DNA from: Nectonema munidae
Taxonomy: Eukaryota > Nematomorpha > Nectonematoida > Nectonematidae
Direction: 5' to 3'
Length of the DNA stretch: 64,000 nucleotides
Assembly (NCBI GenBank): GCA_030549495.1
Contig: JAUIRK010000889.1
Location: 1,118,501-1,182,500, forward strand
In this document: in pieces, positions 54,190-64,000 of the stretch
Position numbering within the stretch: the stretch's first letter is position 1
Layout: each line of letters starts with the position of its first letter
Notes under the pieces: model-generated
What the model saw: the letters and a program-made list of their open reading frames with translations, nothing else
Told to the model about the DNA's origin: nothing
The model's database searches: none
Made by a program: the position numbers and the translations under genes

Positions 54190-55560
54190 AAAATTTTGAT
54201 TGATCAAAAATATATCTAATAAAATATACTTTCCAATTTTACATAAAATATATGTTTTTATACTAAATCAGTCATACTGTTTTCATTTCTGGACTCATTT
54301 TTTACATTTAGGATTTGAAAATACCTATAAGTATTAATCAAATTTGCGGTTTACTTCTGAAAATTGTTTCCAAAAACATTCCTTCACATTTCACATAAAA
54401 TATATGTGTTATACTAAATCGGCCATGCTGGTTTCATTTCTGGACTAATTTTTTACGCTTAGGATCTGGAAATACCTAAGTATCAATCAAATTTGCGGTT
54501 TACTTCTAAAAATTGTCTCCAAAAACATTCCTTCACATTTTACATAAAATATATGTGTTATACTAAATCGGCCATGCTGGTTTCATTTCAGGACTCATTT
54601 TTTACGTTTAGGATCTGATAATACCTATAAGTCTTAATCAAATTTGCGGTTTACTTCTAAAAATTATCTCCAAAAACATTCATTCAAATTTTACAATGAA
54701 ATATATGTTATACTAAATCGGCCATGCTGGTTTCATTTCTGAACTCATTTTTTACGTTTAGGATGTGAAAATACCTATAAGTGTTAATCAAATTTGCGGT
54801 TTACTTCTAAAAATTGTCTCCAAAAACATTCATTCAAATTTTACAATGAAATATATGTTATACTAAATCGGCCATGCTGGTTTCATTTCTGAACTCATTT
54901 TTTACGTTTAGGATGTGAAAATACCTATAAGTGTTAATCAAATTTGCGGTTTACTTCTAAAAATTGTCTCCAAAACATTTATTCAAATTTTACAATTAAA
55001 TATATGTTTTTATACCAAATCAACCATGCTAGTTTCATTTATGGAATCAATTTTTGCAGTTTGAATTTGAAAATACATATAAGTATCAATGAAATTTGCA
55101 TTTAGTTCTAAAATTTGTTTTTATAGCAAATAGATCATGATGGTTTCATTTCTGAACAGAGTTTTCGCATTTAGGGGTTTTACTGCTAGTGTCAATAAAA
55201 TTTGCTTTTTATGTCTGAAAACTATATCCCAAAATATTCTCTCTAATTTTACATGAAATATATGTTTTTATACCAATTCGACCATGATAATTTTTATTTC
55301 TGAAATCATTTTTTTGCATTTAGAGGTCTTAAATGTCTGAAAGTGTCAATCAAATTTTCGATTTACGTTTAATGTCTACAGAAATATTTATGAAATTTAA
55401 ATAAAATATCTGTTTTTATGTCAAATGGAAGATGCTGGTTTCATTTTTGGACTCAGGCTTGAATCAGATTTGCGGTTTACTTCTAGATACTGTCTTCAAA
55501 AATATTTTCAAAAAAAATAAAATATCTGTTTTATAACAAAAAGACTATGCTTATTTTATT
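54190..55560 (+). repeat. Satellite array A, ~149-bp period
   Basis: About nine units, marked by AATTTGCGGTTTACTTCTAA, GGTTTCATTTCTGGACTCA, ACCTATAAGTGTTAATC and CATAAAATATATGTTTTATA. TTTGCGGTTTACTTCT recurs near 54343, 54492, 54642, 54792 and 54941. Units at 54500-55000 are most alike; units toward the right end are diverged. Confidence 0.92.
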
Positions 55561-56689
55561 TCTGTACTGGATTTTGGATAATACGGTTAAAAATTATCTT
55601 GAAGTGGCAATTGAATTAGTAATGTATGCCTAAAAATCAGTTCTGTAAAAAATTTTCAAAAAATGGCTACATATTAGGTATGTAGTAAAAATATACTTTT
55701 TTTTTTGTATATTTTGGCTTATAATACTTTCTACAATCATCTTGAATATGAAATATTTATTAAAAAAAATAAAACGTATTATAAAATCTTTTGAAATTTG
55801 TATGAGAGAAGGAACCAAGTTGAAAACTAATTGAAAAGAGAACATGTGATCAAAACAAATAATTTAAAAAAATATGTATCTTGACTAAATGGAAGATCTA
55901 CAATGTTCTAATGAACTAGGAAGTGGTTTAATTATATAATATTAGATGCTTCAAAAAAGATTTTGACTGTGAAAAAGAAGTTCCTCTTTTACAAATGAAA
56001 AATATTTAAATCTATAGCTTATCATCTAGGATTACAGTTAGCATTTAGCTAAGATGGGTAGGAAATCTGAAAATTTAGAATAGGTCAGATTTATCAAAAA
56101 TGGCACAGATGCCAATATGTGAGAATTTAGTCACTATCAAGATATTTTTAATTTAAATTGAATTTGTCCATCTTTTTCCTTTTGTGTCAAAGAGATAATT
56201 TTTTAGATGAAGAACGTTGACAACTTTTTGTAATTGAATAATCAACATCACGAATGATTCATCAGAAAAAAACCTTTGAAATGAGATTGGTTGACAAATA
56301 TTCAGGCCTGATAATAAAATACACGATACTGATAAAAAAGTCTAAGATCATCAAGAAGATTCTTTGATCAGAATGCTTTGAGAGAGGAAAAAAGTAATTT
56401 TATCCTTATAAAAAAATTTTCGAACACACATTGAAGAATATAAATTTCTAATGGGAAAAAGGGCTACCAAGAAAAGATCATCATAGAATGAATACCAAAA
56501 TTACATACTGTAAATTATAATATGACGTAGAGAATACGAGCCGATAACGAATTTGTAGCCGAAAAGATGGAGGTCCTATCGAGTTACATAAGTTACTGTA
56601 AAATGAAATATTTTGAGTGAAGTAAAAACCTAAAGTTGGTTTATTAAATAAATTAAGAAATAATTACCAGAGAAATACTGCAAGTAGAA
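55561..56689. other. Spacer between the two satellite arrays
   Basis: About 1.1 kb of unique AT-rich sequence inside the 4.6-kb element. No ORF of note and no repeat. Confidence 0.55.
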
Positions 56690-58300
56690 GTTATTTTTAT
56701 GTTTATATATTTGACATTGATTTACAGGTTTAATCGATTTTTTTAACAGGTTTTATTGATTTCATAAAAAATGAACATCACCATTAAATTCTGCATACTT
56801 GAAATGTATAAAAATTTTAATTTTGACATGGGCTGTCATATTTAAATTATTTTGTCAGGTTATATTTATAAAAAAAAGTAATATAACCAGTAAACACAGC
56901 CTACTTGAAAATGGGTATATGTGTGTAAAATGCCATTACACGGTAAACTTCATCACCTCCCTATACTTTCTATTAAACGTAATTCTCTAATTCAAAAAAC
57001 CGTGCCTGATGCCGTCCTTTTTGGGATAAATCAATTTTTTGAGTTTTGATTGATTTTTATAAAAAAAATGAATATCACCACTGAATTACGCATGCTTGAA
57101 AATGGGTATATATATGTAAAAAACTTTATATTATTACTTAGATAAAAAGATCTTTTTAAGATGAGCTGTCATATATAAACAATGCTTGCTAACTTTAAGT
57201 GATTTTTATAAAAAAAAATGAATATCACCGCTGAATTCAGCATGCTTGAAAATGGGTATATATGTGTAAAAAACATTTTATAATTATTTAGATAAAAAGT
57301 TTCTTTTTTGAGATGAGCTGTCATATGTAAATCACTTTTTTGACAGGTTTGAATGATTTTCATAAAAAATGAATATCACCACTGAATTCAGCATATTTGA
57401 AAATGGGTATACATGTGTAAAAAACTTTATATACTTATTTAGATAAAAAGTTCCTTTGAGATGAGCTGTCACATTTAGATCAATTTTTTGACAGGTTTGA
57501 TTGATTTTCATAAAAAATGAATATCACCACTGAATTTCGCATATTTGAAAATGGATATACATGTGTAAAAAACTTTATATACTTATTTAGATAAAAAGTT
57601 CCTTTTTGAGATGAGCTGTCACATTTAGATCAATTTTTTGACAGGTTTGATTGATTTTCATAAAAAATGAATATCACCACTGAATTCAGCATATTTGAAA
57701 ATGGGTATACATGTGTAAAAAACTTTATATACTTATTTAGATAAAAAGTTCCTTTTTGAGATGAGCTGTCACATTTAGATCAATTTTTTGACAGGTTTGA
57801 TTGATTTTCATAAAAAATGAATATCACCACTGAATTTCGCATATTTGAAAATGGGTATACATGTGTAAAAAACTTTATATACTTATTTAGATAAAAAGTT
57901 CCTTTTTGAGATGAGCTGTCACATTTAGATCAATTTTTTGACAGGTTTGATTGATTTTCATAAAAAATGAATATCACCACTGAATTTCGCATATTTGAAA
58001 ATGGGTATACATGTGTAAAAAACTTTATATACTTATTTAGATAAAAAGTTCCTTTTTGAGATGAGCTGTCACATTTAGATCAATTTTTTGACAGGTTTGA
58101 TTGATTTTCATAAAAAATGAATATCACCACTGAATTCAGCATATTTGAAAATGGGTATACATGTGTAAAAAACTTTATATAAATATTTAAATAAAAAGTT
58201 CCTTTTTGAGATGAGCTGTCAAATATAAATTAATTTTTTGACAGGTTTGATTGATTTTGATAAAAAAAAAATGGACATCACCACTGAATTCAGCATAGTT
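56690..58300 (+). repeat. Satellite array B, ~150-bp period
   Basis: About ten units built from TTGACAGGTTTGATTGATTT, ATGAATATCACCACTGAATT, TTTGAAAATGGGTATACATG and GAGATGAGCTGTCA. GACAGGTTTGATTGAT recurs at 57490, 57640, 57790, 57940, 58090 and 58240. The units from 57490 to 58140 are nearly identical; the left ones are diverged. Unrelated in sequence to array A. Confidence 0.95.
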
Positions 58301-58401
58301 GAAATATATATGTAACATTAAAAATATTTATAAAAACTTGTTAATATCTGAGAAAAATAGGGGGGGGGGCACTTTACGCCCCCCAGCACTAATAGGGTTA
58401 A

Positions 58402-59247
58402 GAGCATTTGATGCGCTAGTCCAAAGAGTGATTGCTCATATAGAAAAAGTCTACTGGTATAGCTTAAACACATTTAGATATAACAGTATGAGTACATAGT
58501 TAAAAGTTAGGCATTTTTAATGTACACTGCAATACGCACTTCTATGAGAAGAGGAAAACAGAGTTGCGATTCCTATAGCTAGAAAAATTGTGGTTAGATA
58601 AAAAAAAATCCCCCTCTAAAAATTTAATAAATTCAACGCCAACTCTCCTTGAGACTTCAAGTAAAGAAGCGGTGCTCATATTCTTAAAAAAAATTAAACG
58701 GCTATTTTTATTAATTGAAATGCTTGGTTGGTTGGAGATATCAAAGCACTTTCAGCCGCAAGGCTATATGCTTAATCACAATTTTTGTAAATTTGTTTTT
58801 AAGAGTTGGGAGCCTTGGGGATCGAACCCCCGACCTTCAACTGTTAGGCTCTAATTGAAATCCTTAGAAAAAGACGACTTCGACTGCTAAATTTTATTCT
58901 TTGAAATATTTAAAAAAAAAAATTTTTAATTAAATTAAAGATATTTAATAAATAAATAAATAGATTTCAAAAAAAATAAATGATATACAAGGCTGAAAAT
59001 ATTTCTTTATAAGGTCATTTGGAGTGAAATAGAGGTGATGATGAAAGAGGAAATATTTTGTATTGTAATGTTAAACTTGATTCCGTTATATCATGGTTTG
59101 AGAAGAGGCAATTATATTGAAACTTCATTTCGAGTAACAGGATCATTGAAACAGGAGGTCCGCAAAACACGTCAACATTCTAAGAATTACGTTCGTTACG
59201 CGAGAATACAAAACGCAGTCTACAATATCAAAACAATAAAATACGCG
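58402..59247. other. Flank with a tRNA-like fragment
   Basis: At 58802-58855 the minus strand has GGTCGGGGGTTCGATCCCC followed by AAGGCTCC, a B-box/T-arm-like piece of a tRNA or SINE. No complete cloverleaf could be drawn. The rest is AT-rich. On the minus strand AATAAATAAA near 58950 may be the poly(A) signal of the next gene. Confidence 0.4.
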
Positions 59248-62200
59248 CTACTTAAGGAGGTCACCATAGAGCAAAACTCGTTTCAAATCATATGGTAAAT
59301 ATTTTTCAACATTCTGCCAAAATTTTGAATTTTTGACAGTTAAATCAAAGCCCAGGGCATTAGCGGCTATATTCAAAAGATCGTCCAAAGAATCTTCGCT
59401 TCGGTATTTCCTAGCTTTTTTAATGAAAAACTCAAACAATTCACAAAAACTATCCCGCATACATTCAACAAGCTCTGGATTCAATTTCCCTTTAATAAAT
59501 TGTCTCAAATAATTCTTAAAAACAGCGTTCGGGAGCCCATCATGCTTTTTAGATACCTTTCTTTCCTGCTTTTTAATCAATTTAGATGAGTTTATAAAAT
59601 GTTTAATACCTACTTTCATTTTTCTTTTGTTGGAAGAGCAATCACTGTCTGAACTGGATATATCTCTTTTTGAAGTCTTAGGTACCGCCTTGATTAAATT
59701 ACTTGATGTAGTAGCAATATCACCTAATGAAGTTCTAGATCGAAGCTTGGAGGATTCAGCTTTTTCTTTCTTTCTGTAAAAATCATTTCCTATGCAAATG
59801 GTTTTGTTACTAAAGCGTTTCCCTTGATGGGATGGAAAAAAGGTTTTGTTTTTACTTTTATGACTCAATGATTTTGAATCGATGTAGGATGAAATATTTC
59901 TTTTCACTCTTTCATTTTTATCTTCACTTTCTCTTGCTACTTTTTTGAAGCTTCTTAAAATCATTTTGGGAGAGCAATCGCTATCTGAACTGGATATCTC
60001 TCTTTTTGAAGTCTTATGAACCTTCTGGATTAAATTACGTGATGTAGTTGTAATATCACCTACTGAAGTTCTAGATGAAAGCTTCGGGAATTCAGTTTCT
60101 TCTTTCATTCTGTCGAAATCATTTTCCATGCAAATGGTGGTGTTACAAATGCGTTTCCCTTCATTGGATGGAAGAAAGGTTTTGTTTTTACTTTTATGAC
60201 TCAATGATTTTGAATCGATGTAGGATGAAATATTTCTTTTCACTCTTTCATTTTTATCTTCACTTTCTCTTGCTACTTTTTTGAAGTTTCTTAAATTTAT
60301 GTTGGGAGAGCAATCGCTATCTGAACTGGATATATCTCTTTTTGAAGTCTTATGAACCTTCTGGATTAAATTACGTGATGTAGTTGTAATATCACCTACT
60401 GAAGTTCTAGATGAAAGCTTGGGGAATTCAGTTTCTTCTTTCTTTGTGTCGAAATCATTTTCCATGCAAATGGTGGTGTTACAAATGCATTTCCCTTCAT
60501 TGGATGGAAGAAAGGTTTTGTTTTTACTTTTATGACTCAATGATTTTGAATCGATGTAGGATGAAATATTTCTTTTCACTCTTTCATTTTTATCTTCACT
60601 TTCTCTTGCTACTTTTTTGAAGTTTCTTAAATTCATGTTGGGAGAGCAATCGCTATCTGAACTGGATATATCTCTTTTTGAAGTCTTATGAACCTTCTGG
60701 ATTAAATTACGTGATGTAGTTGTAATATCACCTACTGAAGTTCTAGACGAAAGCTTCGGGAATTCAGTTTCTTCTTTCATTCTGTCGAAATCATTTTCCA
60801 TGCAAATGGTGGTGTTACAAATGCGTTTCCCTTCATTGGATGGAAGAAAGGTTTTGTTTTTACTTTTATGAGTCAATGATTTTGAATCGATGTAGGATGA
60901 AATATTTCTTTTCACTCTTTCATTTTTATCTTCACTTTCTCTTGCTACTTTTTTGAAGTTTCTTAAATTCATGTTGGAAGAGCAATCACTATCTGAACTA
61001 CATATAACCATTTTTGAAGTCTTGTGAACCTTCTGGATTAAATTACATGATGTAGTTGCACTATCACCTACTGAAGTTCTAGATGAAAGCTTGGGGAATT
61101 CAGTTTCTTCTTTCTTTGTGTCGAAATCATTTTCCATGCAAATGGTTGTGTTACTAAAGCGTTTCCCTTGATTGGATGGAACAAAGGTTTTATTTTTACT
61201 TTTATGACTCAAATTTTTTGAATCGATGTAGGATGAAATATTTCTTTTCTCTTTTTCGTTTGTATGATCACTTTCTGTTGCATTTGGAGTGTTAACAAAA
61301 TGAGCCAGAGATAGGGAGTTATTGTTATTATATTTTGATATCAGGTTATTTGAAAGGATGGCAGAGAAGCTACTTTTTTTAGATGCCTGTTCGTCGCTTA
61401 GATATGGAGCATTTTGTGAAAAATATCTTTGTTTAAATTTTGAAACGTCCATATCCCTTGTTTTTGATAGTGAAGCTGTTGTATTTTCAACATTTTCACA
61501 TCCGTAAAATACATCTTTATTAAAGGAAGATAATTTCTTACGTAAAGATAACTGTGTACAAGTGCTCAAATTTGAAGCTTGGCTTTTTTCCACAAATTCG
61601 TCGGCATAGTTCCCACTTTCCTCAACTTTTTCTCCCCTATTTTTGTTGTCAATCATCAAATTCTCTATTTGTTTTATGTTAGAGACATTATCATTAATTT
61701 CACTACTGCTAAACATCTTAATAGTCTCTACGCTCTTGGGTACTTTTTCGCTTTTAGAAGATAATTCAAGATTATTTTTGTCGGAATATGAATTCAAACT
61801 TTGAAGATGAGAAGATTTTTTTTTAGGATGATAAATGTTCTCTTCTTCACTTTCATTTGCATCTTTAGAGTTTAGAATAAAAGTTAAGTTTTTAAATTTA
61901 GATCTTGTTTTATGTTCAGGTGAATTAGTGGAAAGATCGATTCTAGAAGCTGCTAGACTTTTTACTTTAGATGTCATTTGGCTTCCAGAGTCTGAAAAAG
62001 AGAGATTTTTCAAATTTAAATTTCGCCTTTTTAAATAATAAGAGAGCTTATCAGAGTTATCATTTTCGTCGTTATAAACGGAAAGTCGTTTGTGCAAATG
62101 AGAAGATACTTTATGAGAATCATCATCCTTTTCACCTTTCTTTTTTCCCTCACAAACAGCGTAAGTTTCATTATAGCCGAGACTTTTTACTTGATGTCTA

Positions 62201-62667
62201 GGATAATTATCAGTGAGAAGGAAGGAAATTTCTTCGTTATCTGTAGAATTTTGTGATACAGCCTTTAAATTCCTGACGTCAGTCGATGATTTTTCGTTTC
62301 CTTCATATGATAGCTTTTTCAAGGATCTATTTTTGGCAATGCGTATGGAAAAACGTTTATCAAAGCTACAAAAATTCTTTCCGCTGGACAGACTCTTCTT
62401 ACTGGTCAAACCTCTAATGCTTTTTGTTGTTTTGTCAATGACTGATGAATGGAATGAAAGATCATTACATTTTTTATCGCCTCTCTCAACAGAACCCAAT
62501 TGAGAGGGAAGAGAAACAAAACTCTGGCTTTCTGGATGGAGGAGAGAAGGCGATTTAGACAAAAGGCTTTTATCGAGAGAAATAGACTTTGTGGATACAC
62601 TTCTATTCATTGTTATATTTAAAGTAGAATCCAGGTATTTTGAGAAAGTAGATTTTCTAGTATTCAT
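59248..62667 (-). CDS. 1139-aa Ser/Lys-rich repeat protein, candidate CENP-T-like kinetochore protein
   Basis: One uninterrupted frame from ATG 62667 to the stop at 59248. Residues 1 to ~470 are Ser/Lys/Asn-rich and probably disordered, with many phosphorylatable sites. Residues ~470-1030 are five tandem 112-residue repeats (RNISSYIDSKSLSHKSKNKT, EETEFPKLSSRTSVGD, NLIQKVHKTSKRDISSSDSD, NLRNFKKVARESEDKNER). The last ~100 residues look globular and helical: LPNAVFKNYLRQFIKGKL, MRDSFCELFEFFIKKARKYR, LDDLLNIAANALGF and VEKYLPYDLKRVLL. That order, and the VE+.LP.+.+..LL end, resemble the CENP-T C-terminal histone fold with its two-helix extension (LP...., VER.LP.E.R.LL). CENP-T links centromeric DNA to Ndc80 through a long disordered N-terminus. 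The homology is by eye and remote; another histone-fold or unrelated helical domain is possible. Confidence 0.6.
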   Translation of the reverse strand: MNTRKSTFSKYLDSTLNITMNRSVSTKSISLDKSLLSKSPSLLHPESQSFVSLPSQLGSVERGDKKCNDLSFHSSVIDKTTKSIRGLTSKKSLSSGKNFCSFDKRFSIRIAKNRSLKKLSYEGNEKSSTDVRNLKAVSQNSTDNEEISFLLTDNYPRHQVKSLGYNETYAVCEGKKKGEKDDDSHKVSSHLHKRLSVYNDENDNSDKLSYYLKRRNLNLKNLSFSDSGSQMTSKVKSLAASRIDLSTNSPEHKTRSKFKNLTFILNSKDANESEEENIYHPKKKSSHLQSLNSYSDKNNLELSSKSEKVPKSVETIKMFSSSEINDNVSNIKQIENLMIDNKNRGEKVEESGNYADEFVEKSQASNLSTCTQLSLRKKLSSFNKDVFYGCENVENTTASLSKTRDMDVSKFKQRYFSQNAPYLSDEQASKKSSFSAILSNNLISKYNNNNSLSLAHFVNTPNATESDHTNEKEKRNISSYIDSKNLSHKSKNKTFVPSNQGKRFSNTTICMENDFDTKKEETEFPKLSSRTSVGDSATTSCNLIQKVHKTSKMVICSSDSDCSSNMNLRNFKKVARESEDKNERVKRNISSYIDSKSLTHKSKNKTFLPSNEGKRICNTTICMENDFDRMKEETEFPKLSSRTSVGDITTTSRNLIQKVHKTSKRDISSSDSDCSPNMNLRNFKKVARESEDKNERVKRNISSYIDSKSLSHKSKNKTFLPSNEGKCICNTTICMENDFDTKKEETEFPKLSSRTSVGDITTTSRNLIQKVHKTSKRDISSSDSDCSPNINLRNFKKVARESEDKNERVKRNISSYIDSKSLSHKSKNKTFLPSNEGKRICNTTICMENDFDRMKEETEFPKLSSRTSVGDITTTSRNLIQKVHKTSKREISSSDSDCSPKMILRSFKKVARESEDKNERVKRNISSYIDSKSLSHKSKNKTFFPSHQGKRFSNKTICIGNDFYRKKEKAESSKLRSRTSLGDIATTSSNLIKAVPKTSKRDISSSDSDCSSNKRKMKVGIKHFINSSKLIKKQERKVSKKHDGLPNAVFKNYLRQFIKGKLNPELVECMRDSFCELFEFFIKKARKYRSEDSLDDLLNIAANALGFDLTVKNSKFWQNVEKYLPYDLKRVLLYGDLLK
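59600..61265 (-). repeat. Five 336-bp tandem repeats within the gene
   Basis: The phrase GATGTAGGATGAAATATTTC recurs at about 59881, 60217, 60553, 60889 and 61225, exactly 336 bp apart. The three inner units are almost identical. The first and last have more differences, as expected if unequal exchange keeps homogenising the middle. The period is a multiple of three, so copy number can change without loss of frame. Confidence 0.95.
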
Positions 62668-63030
62668 TTCGATAGGATACCCAATAAGTGAATAAAAACA
62701 AAATTAGCCTAAAATAAAATATAAAATAGTATTAAGTAGGCAAATTAGTTCATCTATTTGATCACATTAATCAAGTAATTTGATACAAAACTGTCTAAAA
62801 GTGAAAAAATTATGTTTATTCGATGATAACGTTGGGATAAAAGGGTTTGCGCACGCACATTTCTTATTTGAACTCCAATGATTCTAAAACCTTTTTAAGG
62901 TTGAACTAAGGGGAGGCAAAAATGTTTGAAGGGATGATACTGCACAGCATTTTTGATTGAATATAAATTAAAATTGCGAAAAGGGGAGACAGTGAAAATA
63001 TAACCTTCGCAAGACGGACTGGGAGTTTTA
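62668..63030. other. Upstream region of the 1139-aa gene
   Basis: AT-rich, with no other gene and no clear core promoter. Start context is CGAAATGAA. Confidence 0.4.
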
Positions 63031-63660
63031 CGTCAGGTTTAAATTTAGCAGTGAAATTACTCCAACTAACTTATATAAAACTTACACTAAAATTGCCATC
63101 TAAATTTACAAAACTGGTTCAAGTTATGAAAAATGTTAGTTATAAATAACATATCAGAAAATGGTAAACATAAAACCGTGAATTATTGAAAATTAACGCC
63201 ATCCATAAAAAAAAGAATGACCTAACAAAAAGTATAAAGTATTTGAAAGTTTTGTAGTTTTTGAGAGAACTCCACAAAAACATTCTAACATTAAAATTAA
63301 AAGATGAGTTATTACCAAAAACTTCTTTATGCATTCATTTTTAGATGGACTGGAAATATTACGTCAGAATTCAGCAGTGAAATTACTCCAACTTATATAA
63401 AATTTGTACTAAAATTGCATCTAAATTTACAAAACTGGTTCAAGTTATGGAAAATGTTAGTTATAAATAATATAACAGAAAATGGTAAACATAAAACCGA
63501 GAATTATTGAAAATTAACGCCATCTATCAAAATGTATAAAGTATATGTATATTTGAAACTTTTGTAGTTTTTGAGAAAACTACAAAAAATTCTAACAATT
63601 TTATTATTGGCATTTAAAATTAAAAGATGAGTTAATACCAAAAACGTAGTTCTTCATGCA
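63030..63660. repeat. ~305-bp tandem duplication
   Basis: 63055-63335 and 63371-63660 are similar throughout. Shared phrases include AAATTTACAAAACTGGTTCA, GAAAATGGTAAACATAAAAC, GAATTATTGAAAATTAACGC and AAAATTAAAAGATGAGTTA. Several small indels separate them. The second copy runs up to the piggyBac stop codon, so the unit may derive from that element's 3' region. Confidence 0.85.
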
Positions 63661-63661
63661 G

Positions 63662-64000
63662 TCATTTTGAACAGTTCTGACATGTGTATTTAGTATGCAC
63701 TTTGCAAATGGGTTTTTTGCAAATTTCACATTCTTGTTCCTCGTTTCTTAGGTTTACATGTTGATACATAGCAATAACCACGAGAGGAGAAGGAAGAAGT
63801 CTGAACAATCGTTTGTTCGATCCCATAGAGAGATAGTTTACCATGGAGAGCTCACCCAACTTCAAACATAATTCTCTTATAAAATATTTTCTTCCACTTT
63901 TTTGGGTAGATAAAAATTTTTCAGGTGCGTTGCTTTTTTGTATCACCCAACTATTGTATGTAGCTATGTCCAAGTAGTTACAGAATATCAAAAAGGGCCA
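63662..64000 (-). CDS. piggyBac transposase, C-terminal part, runs off the window
   Basis: The minus strand reads WPFLIFCNYLDIATYNSWVI, then RKYFIRELCLKLGE, and ends in a Cys-rich tail CEICKKPICKVHTKYTCQNC. The 'N..DI..YN..V' helix, 'R..F..EL...L' and a C-terminal Cys/His finger are the normal end of piggyBac transposases. The frame is intact in the window and continues beyond 64000; whether the rest is whole cannot be seen. Its own 3' end would lie left of 63662, where the tandem duplication is. Confidence 0.8.
   Translation of the reverse strand, partial: WPFLIFCNYLDIATYNSWVIQKSNAPEKFLSTQKSGRKYFIRELCLKLGELSMVNYLSMGSNKRLFRLLPSPLVVIAMYQHVNLRNEEQECEICKKPICKVHTKYTCQNCSK

Larger units (their letters stand above)
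53834..58397. mobile_element. 4.6-kb TTAA-flanked non-autonomous element with two satellite arrays
   Basis: The left end TTAA-CCCTATTAGTGCTGGGGG matches the inverted right end CCCCCAGCACTAATAGGG-TTAA. Inverted similarity extends ~25 bp through GGGGCGTAAA. Just inside, both ends have a short palindrome with G/C runs (GGGGGCGTAAAACGCCCCC at left). TTAA target and CCC start fit the piggyBac superfamily. No transposase frame is present; the interior is array A (54190-55560), a spacer and array B (56690-58300). Confidence 0.82.

Noticed and set aside
53834-58397. CRISPR-like or rDNA-like array
   Set aside because: Units of ~150 bp without short direct repeats separated by unique spacers; a satellite in eukaryotic DNA.
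58802-58855. tRNA gene
   Set aside because: Only the T-arm-like part fits; no full cloverleaf, D arm or anticodon arm could be drawn.
59035-59298. Small + strand gene overlapping the end of the 1139-aa gene
   Set aside because: Mostly flank and antisense of the larger frame; no family features.
60075-60620. Repeated + strand ORFs (MKASGIQFLLSF and MKAWGIQFLLSL)
   Set aside because: Antisense of the 336-bp coding repeats.

Overview
The window is strongly AT-rich eukaryotic DNA. It has spliced genes with GT-AG introns, tRNA-derived SINEs, non-LTR retrotransposons and many families of DNA transposon. The mix (Tigger/pogo, piggyBac, hAT-like proteins of the 'DTT..NTG' type, CR1/Jockey-group LINEs, a TIR element carrying a widespread arthropod orphan protein) points to an invertebrate, most likely an arthropod. 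A crustacean such as a copepod would fit, but that is only a guess.

The main host gene is inosine-5'-monophosphate dehydrogenase (IMPDH), on the + strand from at least 4289 to 36331. I could place eleven internal exons, about 449 codons in frame with consistent splice phases. They cover the catalytic barrel, both CBS domains, the catalytic Cys loop (GSICIT), the IMP phosphate site and the flap. The first coding exon (about 34 codons) and the last (about 37 codons) were not found. The introns reach 10 kb and are full of transposon debris: a Tigger element with a visible DDD triad next to TATC microsatellites, a decayed hAT-like gene, a 138-bp TTAA-flanked MITE family, a tRNA-derived SINE family, piggyBac and LINE fragments, and an 84-bp copy of one IMPDH exon/intron junction.

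The right half is mostly accessory DNA. Items in order: a TIR transposon (36570-39331) with ~170-bp inverted ends, carrying an orphan zinc-binding protein and split by a LINE; a Mutator-like non-autonomous element (40188-41010); a hAT-like element whose 3' part is inverted at a 7-bp microhomology (45.8-47.9 kb); a piggyBac relic; an intronless gene for a secreted, extremely acidic protein (48670-49590); a GC-rich island and a minisatellite; a second LINE, a SINE and a hAT MITE; and a 4.6-kb TTAA-flanked element (53834-58397) built largely of two unrelated satellite arrays that share a ~150-bp period.

At 59248-62667 (minus strand) a single-exon 1139-residue protein carries five 112-residue repeats and a C-terminal domain that by eye resembles the CENP-T histone fold. 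It is a candidate kinetochore protein. The window ends inside a piggyBac transposase C-terminus next to a ~305-bp tandem duplication. The left edge holds a broken Ty3/gypsy LTR element behind a long poly(T)/poly(A) tract.
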